Shown: positions 1 to 6,336, counted from the first letter of the stretch. The stretch: 8,252 nucleotides of DNA from Nitrospirales bacterium (GCA_020846375.1 JADLDZ010000004.1:1-8252); one strand, 5' to 3'. Notes: a model not told the origin generated them from the letters alone. Made by a program: numbers and translations.

Positions 1-525
1 CTGGTGGTGGATACCGGCAATTTCCGTTACGAGAACACCACTCCCGAAGTGCTTGCCGTCGCTTCCGACCTGGCGAAAGCGGGAGCCCCTCCCCACATCA
101 TCTACCGGGAGATCAACGAGACATGGTCCGAAGCTCGGTTTCAGCTCTACCTCAGGGTGTTGAATACGCTGCAGGTGAATGGCGGGATCGCCATCACCGT
201 GGTTACCCGGGAGATGTTCGAAGAGACGGGCGCCTGTCCCGACGATACGGAAACCTTTGTATCGGCCCCCAAAATGATGAAGAATATCAACGTGTCGATC
301 CTGCTGCGGGAGACCGGCCGGAACGAGTACAAGGTCAGCCTGCGTTCGAGGAACAACATCAATGTCGCACGAATCGCGGAGGCCTTCAACGGCGGAGGGC
401 ACAGGAACGCGGCGGGGTGCACCGTGAAGATGGAACTCGGGGCAGCCAGGGCGGAGCTCATCAGGAAAGTGAAGGAGCAGATTACCCTTTGCTATCCCTG
501 CCCGGTGGAACAGCTTCAGGTCTGA
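1..525 (+). CDS. nrnA: NrnA-like DHH/DHHA1 phosphoesterase, C-terminal part
   Basis: The frame is open from base 1 and stops at TGA 523-525, giving 174 codons; the beginning is outside the window. The piece opens with VVDTGNFRYENTTP, the fourth metal-binding motif of the DHH domain (Asp of DTG-F). Near the end it has FNGGGHRNAAGC at about residues 128-139, the DHHA1 substrate-binding signature. The family's usual length is about 320 residues, so roughly the N-terminal 45% with the earlier Asp/His motifs is missing. Known members degrade nanoRNA (2-5 nt) in the cytoplasm, and some also dephosphorylate pAp; which activity applies here cannot be told from this half. The gene often sits between rbfA and truB, but here it is followed 6 bp later by the convergent vorB, so truB is not downstream. 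A more distant DHH family member is the main alternative. Confidence 0.88.
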   Translation: MVVDTGNFRYENTTPEVLAVASDLAKAGAPPHIIYREINETWSEARFQLYLRVLNTLQVNGGIAITVVTREMFEETGACPDDTETFVSAPKMMKNINVSILLRETGRNEYKVSLRSRNNINVARIAEAFNGGGHRNAAGCTVKMELGAARAELIRKVKEQITLCYPCPVEQLQV

Positions 526-531
526 CACGCT

Positions 532-1578
532 CTAAAAGCTCTCCTGCAGCTTTTCGCAGAGTTCTTCCGGTGTGATGACGGCACCGCCGGGCTTGCCGTA
601 GAAGAGCACTTCAGACTTCCCGTTCACCGCGAGCCGCACGTCTTCCACCATCTGACCCGCATTCAGCTCTACGGTAAGAAAGCGTCTGCCTCCTCCCGCC
701 AGTCCGCCGATCACCTTTTCCGGGAAAGGGAAGAGAGTAACCGGGCGCAGGAGTCCTGCCTTATATCCCTCCTGGCGCATTTTCCGCAGCGCGGATAGGG
801 CGATACGCGCCGCGATACCGAAGGCCACCACAATCAGTTCCGCGTCCTCTGTGTGGTAGGCCTGGAAGCGCACTTCCCGCTCTTTCATTTTCCGGTACTT
901 CGCCTGTAAGAGATAGTTCTTCTGCTCCAGCTCCCCCTCTCCCATGAAGAGGGTCTTGATCACGTTGGGTTCTCTTCCCTTGCAGCCGGTGAGCGCCCAC
1001 TTCTTTCCGGGGAGGCGCGGTTTCCGGTAGGGAGTCGGAAAGAAAGGCTCCATCATCTGGCCGAGGATCCCGTCTCCCAGGAGCATGACAGGGGTCCTGT
1101 ACTGGTCGGCCTTATCGAAGGAAAGGAGCGTGAGGTCCCACAATTCCTGGAGGGTATACGGGGCATAGACAAGGAGCCGGTAGTCTCCGTGTCCCCCTCC
1201 CTTCACTGTCTGAAAATAGTCCGCCTGGCTTGCGGAAATGTTCCCGAGCCCCGGTCCTCCTCTTTGCATGTTGACGATCACCGCCGGGAGCTCCGCACCG
1301 GCGAGGAAAGAGATGCCTTCCTGCTTCAGGCTGATGCCGGGTCCGCTCGAAGAGGTCATGGCCCGCGCCCCGCATGCCGCAGCACCGTACACCATGTTGA
1401 TTGCGGCCAGTTCACTTTCCGCCTGGAGAAAGATACCCCCTACCTCGGTCATTCTCCAGGACAGGTATTCGGGTATTTCGTTCTGTGGGGTAATGGGATA
1501 TCCTGCATAGAACCTGCATCCGGCCTGCACCGCTGCTTCGGCAATAGCCTCATTCCCCTTCATCATGATTTTTTTCAT
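532..1578 (-). CDS. vorB: 2-oxoacid:ferredoxin oxidoreductase alpha subunit, VorB type
   Basis: 348 residues, the normal length for stand-alone VorB/KorA-like alpha subunits. These act with a thiamine-diphosphate beta subunit (plus gamma and ferredoxin-like subunits in many enzymes) to convert 2-oxoacids and CoA to acyl-CoA, CO2 and reduced ferredoxin in the cytoplasm. Visible signatures: YPITPQNE (27-34), the cofactor-facing loop of the pyrimidine domain; QAESELAA (52-59); TSSSGPG (75-81); MQRGGPGLGN (104-113); and in the C-terminal domain LRPVTLFPFP (277-286) and VELNAGQMVEDVR (303-315). Substrate class (branched-chain 2-oxoacid versus 2-oxoglutarate) cannot be settled from the alpha subunit. 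The ATG at 1578 gives the full N-terminus; ATGs at codons 5 and 6 are possible but have no Shine-Dalgarno. A -10 box lies 6 nt before the ATG, so the mRNA may be leaderless. No beta, gamma or ferredoxin gene adjoins it on either side. Confidence 0.9.
   Translation of the reverse strand: MKKIMMKGNEAIAEAAVQAGCRFYAGYPITPQNEIPEYLSWRMTEVGGIFLQAESELAAINMVYGAAACGARAMTSSSGPGISLKQEGISFLAGAELPAVIVNMQRGGPGLGNISASQADYFQTVKGGGHGDYRLLVYAPYTLQELWDLTLLSFDKADQYRTPVMLLGDGILGQMMEPFFPTPYRKPRLPGKKWALTGCKGREPNVIKTLFMGEGELEQKNYLLQAKYRKMKEREVRFQAYHTEDAELIVVAFGIAARIALSALRKMRQEGYKAGLLRPVTLFPFPEKVIGGLAGGGRRFLTVELNAGQMVEDVRLAVNGKSEVLFYGKPGGAVITPEELCEKLQESF
534..554. terminator. Symmetric inverted repeat at a convergent junction (possible weak bidirectional terminator)
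   Basis: AAAAGCT (534-540) and AGCTTTT (548-554) form a perfect 7-bp stem around a 7-nt loop. On both strands the stem runs A-tract, short GC core, T-tract, the shape of a two-way intrinsic terminator for the facing nrnA and vorB genes. The stem has only two GC pairs, and the right arm lies inside the last vorB codons, so efficiency is doubtful. Confidence 0.3.
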
Positions 1579-1584
1579 CGGAAA

Positions 1585-1614
1585 ATTATACCATGCAGGA
1601 GCGTTTTTTGGCAG
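1585..1614 (-). promoter_or_regulatory. vorB promoter, extended -10 abutting the start codon
   Basis: Reading the minus strand: CTGCCA (1614-1609, 4 of 6 to the -35 consensus), an 18-bp spacer ending in TGG, then a perfect TATAAT (1590-1585). The vorB ATG begins 6 nt after the -10, which is where transcription would start. There is no purine-rich ribosome site between them. Confidence 0.65.
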
Positions 1615-1628
1615 GGAAAGGGGCGATG

Positions 1629-1641
1629 GCCGCCGCGCGGC
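1629..1641. repeat. GC-rich dyad between divergent promoters
   Basis: GCCGC (1629-1633), spacer CGC, GCGGC (1637-1641): a perfect 5-bp inverted repeat lying between the vorB -35 and the tandem repeat of the regulator promoter. It could be an operator for either gene; no regulator is identified. This whole 324-bp non-coding stretch (1579-1902) holds the two divergent promoters, this dyad, the 11-bp tandem repeat and a structured leader. I see no RNA gene in it. Confidence 0.3.
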
Positions 1642-1646
1642 AAAGA

Positions 1647-1668
1647 GAATATTTGTGGAATATCTGTG
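1647..1668 (+). repeat. Tandem 11-bp direct repeat next to the -35 (candidate operator)
   Basis: GAATATTTGTG (1647-1657) is followed at once by GAATATCTGTG (1658-1668), with one mismatch. The period is close to one helical turn, so two protein subunits would bind the same face of the DNA. The repeat is an AT-rich island in GC-rich surroundings, and its second unit overlaps the likely -35 (GTGACA, 1666-1671) of the response-regulator promoter. Confidence 0.45.
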
Positions 1669-1696
1669 ACACAGGACACCGCACTTTTGATATAAT
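1666..1696 (+). promoter_or_regulatory. Promoter of the response-regulator gene
   Basis: GTGACA (1666-1671, 5 of 6 to the -35 consensus) and a perfect TATAAT (1691-1696) preceded by TG and one base (1688-1690), i.e. an extended -10. The 19-bp spacer is longer than the usual 17, which the extended -10 may compensate or which may indicate activator dependence. Transcription would start near 1703, giving a leader of about 200 nt before the ATG at 1903. Confidence 0.6.
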
Positions 1697-1787
1697 CAGG
1701 TGAGTCTTTTGTCCTTCTCTCCCAGGGTGACTGTCAGCGTATACGATACTGTCGAACAGCGCAAAGGGTATTCCGCCCTATCCCCGC

Positions 1788-1860
1788 CCCCGATGCCCGA
1801 GAACAGGAGGGCAGGGGAGGGAGGCCGATGTGGCGTGCCCCGGTCCGGACCTGCTCCGGG
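1788..1860 (+). promoter_or_regulatory. Structured 5' leader of the response-regulator mRNA
   Basis: Two hairpins can be drawn by hand. In the first, CCCC (1788-1791) plus TGCCC (1794-1798) pairs with GGGCA (1809-1813) plus GGGG (1814-1817), with a 2-nt bulge and a 10-nt loop. In the second, CCCGG (1839-1843) pairs with CCGGG (1856-1860); the perfect palindrome GGTCCGGACC (1842-1851) competes with it. No U-tract follows, so these are not ordinary terminators, and I recognise no known riboswitch class. The role is unknown. Confidence 0.3.
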
Positions 1861-1902
1861 AGGCAGGGTGCGGAATTCGCTTTTCGGTGTTGGAGGGTAG
1901 TG

Positions 1903-3261
1903 ATGAGGAGTGCAGTGAAGAGGAAGGTCCTGGTGGTGGATGATGATGGAGATGTGCGGGCGATGCTGCTCGGAGTCCTGAAGGACGAGGGGTTCTTTAC
2001 GACGGAGGCGATTGACGGGGCGGGCGCCGTAGAGCTTTTCCGGGACGTTCTGCCTGACGCGGTGCTCCTTGATTTGAACATGCCGAGCATGGGAGGCATC
2101 GAGACACTCCATGAAATAAAGCGCATCGCAAGAAATGTGCCCGTTATTATCCTGACAGGGTTCGGGGATATTCCCACTGCCGTGGAGGCGATCAAGAGCG
2201 GCGCCTATGATTTCTGCGTCAAGCCTCCTGACTTCAACAAGCTCATTATCACTCTCCGGCGGGCGATCGAGATGAAGGAGCTTGAGGAGGAGGTGAAAAG
2301 GGCGCATACCGCCCTTGAGCTCTCCCAGGAGGGCATATTCGGGAAGAGCGGCGCGATGAGGAAGGTGATCCAGCAGATCAACCAGGTGGCGGGAACCGAC
2401 TTCTCCGTTATTATCCAGGGGGAAACCGGCACGGGGAAATCCTATATCGCCGGTGTACTGCATTCGATGAGCAAAAGGGCCTCCAACCCCTTTGTGCGCG
2501 TCGATATCGGGTTGATCCCCGATCCACTCGCGGAGAGCGAGCTCTTCGGGTACCGGAAGGGGGCCTTTACCGGTGCAGACAGGAACAAGTTTGGCTATTT
2601 CGAGAGCGCCCGGGGCGGCACCGTCTTCGTCGACGAGCTGGAAAACATGTCGCCGTACATGCAGAGCAAGCTCCTGACCGCCATCGAGAAGAAGGAGATC
2701 TATCCCCTCGGCAGCACCAACCTCGTGAATATCGATGTCCGCTTCATCGCTGCGACGAACAAAGACCTGAAGAGCAGCGTCGGGAAAGGTCTCTTCAGGG
2801 AGGACCTCTTCTACCGTATCGGGGAATTCATCATCACTCTGCCCCCCCTTCGGGAGAGGAGGGAGGATATCCCCTTTTTCACACAGAAATTTTTCCTGGA
2901 AGCGTGTGACGAGCTGCAGAAGCAGATACGGGGGATAAGCGACGGGGCTCTCGCTCTGCTGATGCAGCATGCCTGGTATGGGAATATCCGGGAGTTGAAG
3001 AACGTGATACGCAGGGCGGTGCTGCTTGCGAACACCGATATGATCAAGCCGGTGCATCTCGATCTCACGGCCGGCTGCAGGCCGGAAGAGGAAGCTCCTG
3101 TCGTCCCCCTCTCTCTCAAGGATTCGGTGAGGGAGCTGGAAAGGACCAGGATCCAGGAGGCCCTCGTGAGGACGAGAGGGAACAAGACGAAGGCGGCGGA
3201 GATCCTGCGGATAAGTTACAAGAACATGAGCGACAAGATCAGGGAGTACGGCATCGAGTAG
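1903..3261 (+). CDS. NtrC-family sigma54-dependent response regulator
   Basis: 452 residues from ATG 1903, chosen because GGAGG (1893-1897) ends 5 nt before it and the receiver fold begins at once; the frame is open upstream to 1828 but that extension looks non-coding. Receiver domain about 7-125: acidic DDD 13-15, phospho-acceptor Asp57, Thr85, Lys107. A short helical linker with Glu/Lys repeats (about 123-140) leads to the AAA+ domain: Walker A GETGTGKS 173-180, the sigma54-contacting GAFTGA 220-225, Walker B with D244-E245, arginine-finger segment FREDLFYR 298-305, sensor II LRERRED 316-322. A Fis-type helix-turn-helix ends the protein (about 410-452; GNKTKAAEILRIS). It should therefore bind enhancers and remodel sigma54 RNA polymerase when phosphorylated. 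No histidine kinase is adjacent, so its signal is unknown. DIG at 201-203 and DELENM at 244-249 differ from the commoner NCA and DEIGE-type wording. Confidence 0.95.
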   Translation: MRSAVKRKVLVVDDDGDVRAMLLGVLKDEGFFTTEAIDGAGAVELFRDVLPDAVLLDLNMPSMGGIETLHEIKRIARNVPVIILTGFGDIPTAVEAIKSGAYDFCVKPPDFNKLIITLRRAIEMKELEEEVKRAHTALELSQEGIFGKSGAMRKVIQQINQVAGTDFSVIIQGETGTGKSYIAGVLHSMSKRASNPFVRVDIGLIPDPLAESELFGYRKGAFTGADRNKFGYFESARGGTVFVDELENMSPYMQSKLLTAIEKKEIYPLGSTNLVNIDVRFIAATNKDLKSSVGKGLFREDLFYRIGEFIITLPPLRERREDIPFFTQKFFLEACDELQKQIRGISDGALALLMQHAWYGNIRELKNVIRRAVLLANTDMIKPVHLDLTAGCRPEEEAPVVPLSLKDSVRELERTRIQEALVRTRGNKTKAAEILRISYKNMSDKIREYGIE

Positions 3262-3278
3262 CCCGGTTGGGGTGTTCC

Positions 3279-4442
3279 CTATGGGAGCGGGTTTCCTGCA
3301 TTCCCATGTACCAGTTCGATGAGCGTCACTTCGGGAGGCGCGAGGAGACGGAAGGGCGGACCCCAGGTGCCCGACCCCCTGCTTACATAGAGCCGTGAGC
3401 TCCCGGGCAGTTCCGCATACCCGGCCTGGACGGTCCCCTTGACGGCATAGTACGCTCCGGTCAAGAGGCTGAAGGGGAAGATCTGCCCTCTGTGCGTGTG
3501 TCCGGAAAGCTGGAGATCGAAGAGCCCCGCAGCGCTCCTGTCGACAAGCGGCCTGTGTTTCAGCAGAAGGGTGAACTTCTCCCGGGGCAGGGCGGAGAGC
3601 AGCGCCTTTTCGGACACATCGTTGAAGAGGCCGAAAGCCTTTGCAGCAGGATCGTCCACCCCGGCAATGTTGATCGTGCCGGTGGCGGCCTCCCCCTTCA
3701 GGAGAGTGAACCCCGCTCCCCTGGTGAAGGCGAGGGCCTGGTCGATCCCCGCGTAATATTCATGATTTCCCACGATGGCGAATTTTCCCTGGGGAGGGCG
3801 TATCTCCTGCAGCAGATCTGTGAGCCCGTTCAGGCGTGCGATCTGTCCATCCACAAGGTCGCCGGTGGAGACGAGGATATCGGGATTCGCCCGCTTTACC
3901 ACGGCGAGGATGCGCCGCAGCCTCTTCTCCCGCACGATCAGCCCGAGGTGCACGTCCGAGATCTGGGCGATGGTAATCCTTCCTGTTTCCCGGGGGATTT
4001 TCGGTGAAAAGAGGACAACCCTTTCCATGCGTATCGCCCCGGCCTCGAAATGCGCATACAGGGAGAGGAGGAGCGAAAGGAAGAGGGGAAAAAGAAAAGC
4101 GGGGCGGTCCGGAACCTGCAGCCCGGCGAAGTCCCGCCGGAGCATATGCTCCCCCGCGGAAACCACAAGACGATAGAGGTCGAGGAGTGCCGACAGGGAG
4201 CAGAAGAGGAAGAGGCCCCCCATCCAGGTATAGCCCGTGCATGCCAGGATCTGAGCGCTCCTCTCGTAGCCCTGTTTTTCCGCAATGCGGATGAGGAGAG
4301 GAGCGGCCGTCATGAATGCCAGGAAGAGGACGAGGAGCAGGGAGGCTCCCATCCCGGGGAAAAAGGCGGCCCGTATCTTCACGAAGGCGTAATAGTGCAA
4401 TCCTCCATACAGGGAGAAGAAGACGAGAAGAAAAAATGCCAC
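3279..4442 (-). CDS. Membrane-anchored calcineurin-like metallophosphoesterase (YkuE/YaeI-like)
   Basis: 387 residues starting at GTG 4442. GGAGG (minus strand, 4452-4448) stands 5 nt before it, and an in-frame stop lies upstream at 4469-4467 with no other start between. Four hydrophobic segments, about 1-20, 33-53, 68-95 and 113-131, precede a soluble catalytic domain from about 155. The binuclear metal site is complete: SDVH (D163, H165), GDLVD (D195), GNHE (N226, H227), KHRP (H296) and GHTH (H315, H317), followed by the SRGSGTWGPPFR stretch typical of this subfamily. The family hydrolyses phosphomono- or diesters with Mn or similar metals at the membrane. Relatives include YkuE and YaeI, and Chlamydia LpxG, which cleaves UDP-2,3-diacylglucosamine in lipid A synthesis; the true substrate here is unknown. 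It converges on the response regulator with a 17-bp gap and diverges from mutL. Confidence 0.9.
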   Translation of the reverse strand: MAFFLLVFFSLYGGLHYYAFVKIRAAFFPGMGASLLLVLFLAFMTAAPLLIRIAEKQGYERSAQILACTGYTWMGGLFLFCSLSALLDLYRLVVSAGEHMLRRDFAGLQVPDRPAFLFPLFLSLLLSLYAHFEAGAIRMERVVLFSPKIPRETGRITIAQISDVHLGLIVREKRLRRILAVVKRANPDILVSTGDLVDGQIARLNGLTDLLQEIRPPQGKFAIVGNHEYYAGIDQALAFTRGAGFTLLKGEAATGTINIAGVDDPAAKAFGLFNDVSEKALLSALPREKFTLLLKHRPLVDRSAAGLFDLQLSGHTHRGQIFPFSLLTGAYYAVKGTVQAGYAELPGSSRLYVSRGSGTWGPPFRLLAPPEVTLIELVHGNAGNPLP

Positions 4443-4444
4443 GC

Positions 4445-4457
4445 GTTCCTCCGGAAC
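4445..4457 (-). promoter_or_regulatory. Hairpin enclosing the Shine-Dalgarno of the metallophosphoesterase
   Basis: On the minus strand GTTCC, loop GGA, GGAAC form a perfect 5-bp stem (4457-4445). The GGAGG ribosome site (4452-4448) occupies the loop and the start of the second arm, and the GTG start begins 2 nt after the stem. If folded, it would partly hide the ribosome site. It may instead be a chance result of the GGAGG sequence. Confidence 0.4.
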
Positions 4458-4488
4458 CCTCTGTTTTCAGAAGGTGCCCCGGATCCAC

Positions 4489-4498
4489 GCTCCGGAGC
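4489..4498. repeat. 10-bp perfect palindrome in the metallophosphoesterase leader
   Basis: GCTCCGGAGC is its own reverse complement and lies about 20 nt downstream of the metallophosphoesterase -10 box, within its leader, and about 75 nt upstream of the mutL -10. It could be an operator or an mRNA structure; there is no further support. Confidence 0.25.
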
Positions 4499-4516
4499 AG
4501 CCCCCACCCCTTTCTA

Positions 4517-4522
4517 ATTATA
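4517..4522 (-). promoter_or_regulatory. -10 box of the metallophosphoesterase promoter
   Basis: A perfect TATAAT on the minus strand, about 75 nt before the GTG start, giving a leader of roughly 65-70 nt. I find no good -35 hexamer at 15-18 bp and no TG extension, so only the -10 supports this call. Confidence 0.45.
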
Positions 4523-4570
4523 CCCTTTCACGCACGAAGCTGCTCCCGGGATGGCCCGGTGCAGCGGCTG

Positions 4571-4579
4571 TGGTACAAT
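4571..4579 (+). promoter_or_regulatory. mutL extended -10, abutting the start codon
   Basis: TGG plus TACAAT (4571-4579) ends 5 nt before the mutL ATG at 4585. There is no good -35, and no Shine-Dalgarno at a workable distance. It has the same architecture as the vorB and murA starts. Confidence 0.5.
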
Positions 4580-4584
4580 ACGGA

Positions 4585-6336
4585 ATGTCGGTAATCACCG
4601 TTCTCCCTGAACATCTCCGTAACAAGATCGCAGCCGGTGAAGTGGTGGAAAGACCCGCTTCGGTGGTCAAGGAGCTCATGGAGAACTCCATAGACGCCGA
4701 CAGTACGCGGATCGAGATCGAAGTGGTCCGCGCCGGCAGGAGCCTCCTCCGTGTTTCCGATAACGGCAGGGGCATGGGGAGGGAGGATGCCCTCCTTGCC
4801 TTTGAGCGCCACACGACGAGCAAGATCAGGGAAGAGAGCGATCTCTTCGCAGTACGGACCATGGGCTTCCGCGGGGAAGCGCTCGCCTCCATCGCTTCCG
4901 TTGCCAGGGTGAAACTGTCCACCGCTGCGGGTGAAGGGGCGGCGGAGGCTGGCCCCGCGGTGCCGGGCACCTGCATCGAGATCAGCGGGGGAGAGCTGCG
5001 GAAGGTGCGGGACTGCCCGGCAGCGGGCACGAGCATCGAGGTGAAAGATCTCTTTTTCAATACGCCGGCTCGCCGCAAATTTCTCAAGTCCGATACCACA
5101 GAGAACTACCATATCACCGATACCGTCACACGGGCGGCCCTGTCCCATCCACATATCGGCTTTTTCCTGCAGCGGGAGGGGGAGACGGTGCTCAGCCTGC
5201 CGGCGGCATCGTCTCTCCGGGAGAGGCTGGTGCAGGTGCATGGCAAGGATTTCATGGAGGGGCTGCAGGTAGGAGAGGCGGAAGGGGGGCGCATGGGGGG
5301 AGCGGTATTCGTGAGCAAACCCTCTTTTCTCAGAAATAACAGGGGCAGCCAGTACCTCTTTATCAATAGAAGGCCGGTGAGGGACCCCGGCGTAACCCAG
5401 GCCGTATACAAAGCGTATGAGGGGCTCCTCCCCGTGGACAGGCACCCGCTCTTCTTCCTCTACCTGGAAATGGACCCGTCCGGGGTGGATTTCAATGTGC
5501 ACCCGGCAAAGAGGGAGGTGCGCTTCGAGAACAAGAGCACCGTCTTCCATTTTGTTTTCCAGGCGGTGAGGGATGTCCTGCGAAGGGGTGCGGAAACGGA
5601 CCGGCACCCCGAAGGTGGCCATCCTCTCCCTCCACCCTTTCACGCCTCGGGGGGAGGATCTGCTGAGGGCATCGGGGAGGTGCCGTATCCTGAGGAGATG
5701 CCGGTTTCCGGAGCAGGGTATGCCGTTTCCGAAGCGATGAATACCGCGTACGCTCTGTCTGCCCCCGTCCTGTACCTCGGAGATACCCTGGTGGCGATCC
5801 CTGAACGGGGAGGGCTCCTGCTGCTGGATTACCATGCCGCCCATGAGAGGATCAATTACGAGAGGCTCCTGAAGAGGACGGAGATACAGGGGTACCCGCT
5901 CCTTTTCCCGCATCCGGTAAAGCTGCAGAGCGGCGAATACGAGGTGATCCTGTCCCATCTTTCCCTCCTGAGCTCTCTGGGGCTCGAGGCGGAGGATTTC
6001 GGCCACGGCTCGGTGGTGGTGAGGAGCCTTCCTGACCTGCTGCGGGATGCGGACAGCGGGATGCTGCTGAGCGATGTGGCTGCCGCGCTTCTCCGGAAGG
6101 AGGAGAGGGGGATCGACGAGAAAGGGTTCGAGCCGGTGGACGCCCTCGCGAAGGCGGTGGCGGCGCGCATGGCCTGCCATCTCTCCATCAGGGGAAAGGA
6201 AGTCCCCGACGGGGTGCGGATAGCGGCGCTGCTGAAATCCCTCGCCCGGTGCGAGAATCCCGACTCCTGCCCCCACGGAAGGCCGACGAAAATATTCCTG
6301 TCCCGGGAGGAGCTGCGGAAGATGTTCAGGAAGTGA
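4585..6336 (+). CDS. mutL: DNA mismatch repair protein MutL (endonuclease type)
   Basis: 583 residues from ATG 4585. The open frame begins at 4474, but homology-like sequence starts exactly at MSVITVLPEHLRNKIAAGEV. The N-terminal GHKL ATPase shows ENSIDA (33-38), DNGRG (59-63), TTSK (77-80), GFRGEAL (94-100) and NTPARRKFLK (159-168). The transducer domain includes NVHPAKREVRF (304-314). A Pro/Gly-rich linker covers about 336-390. The C-terminal dimerisation/nuclease domain has DYHAAHERINYE (415-426), matching the metal-binding DQHA-x2-E-x4-E motif except Gln to Tyr, then ACHLSIR (530-536) and CPHGRPT (562-568). MutL couples MutS mismatch recognition to strand incision and excision; this form nicks DNA itself, as in bacteria without MutH. 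No mutS adjoins it. Its 3' end overlaps murA, on the other strand, by 11 bp. A -10-like box 5 nt before the ATG suggests a leaderless mRNA. Confidence 0.96.
   Translation: MSVITVLPEHLRNKIAAGEVVERPASVVKELMENSIDADSTRIEIEVVRAGRSLLRVSDNGRGMGREDALLAFERHTTSKIREESDLFAVRTMGFRGEALASIASVARVKLSTAAGEGAAEAGPAVPGTCIEISGGELRKVRDCPAAGTSIEVKDLFFNTPARRKFLKSDTTENYHITDTVTRAALSHPHIGFFLQREGETVLSLPAASSLRERLVQVHGKDFMEGLQVGEAEGGRMGGAVFVSKPSFLRNNRGSQYLFINRRPVRDPGVTQAVYKAYEGLLPVDRHPLFFLYLEMDPSGVDFNVHPAKREVRFENKSTVFHFVFQAVRDVLRRGAETDRHPEGGHPLPPPFHASGGGSAEGIGEVPYPEEMPVSGAGYAVSEAMNTAYALSAPVLYLGDTLVAIPERGGLLLLDYHAAHERINYERLLKRTEIQGYPLLFPHPVKLQSGEYEVILSHLSLLSSLGLEAEDFGHGSVVVRSLPDLLRDADSGMLLSDVAAALLRKEERGIDEKGFEPVDALAKAVAARMACHLSIRGKEVPDGVRIAALLKSLARCENPDSCPHGRPTKIFLSREELRKMFRK

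Noticed and set aside
1609..1624. Possible sigma54 promoter (TGGCAG ... GGGGC)
   Set aside because: The GG and GC are separated by 11 bases rather than the strict 10, and the -12 element lacks TTGC.
1700..1900. 66-codon frame from GTG 1700 in the regulator leader
   Set aside because: The start is only 3 nt after the -10 box and upstream of the likely transcription start, there is no ribosome site, and the Pro/Gly/Arg-rich product matches nothing I know. Kept only as a remark in the leader finding.
1696..3057. 453-codon minus-strand frame opposite the response regulator
   Set aside because: The plus-strand frame carries every NtrC-family motif; the antisense translation shows no family and has no ribosome site.
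3260..3294. Possible terminator between the response regulator and the metallophosphoesterase (AGCCCG...CGGGTT with inner TCCC-TAT-GGGA)
   Set aside because: The outer stem needs a G-U pair and a 22-nt interior, and only three T residues follow; too weak to call.
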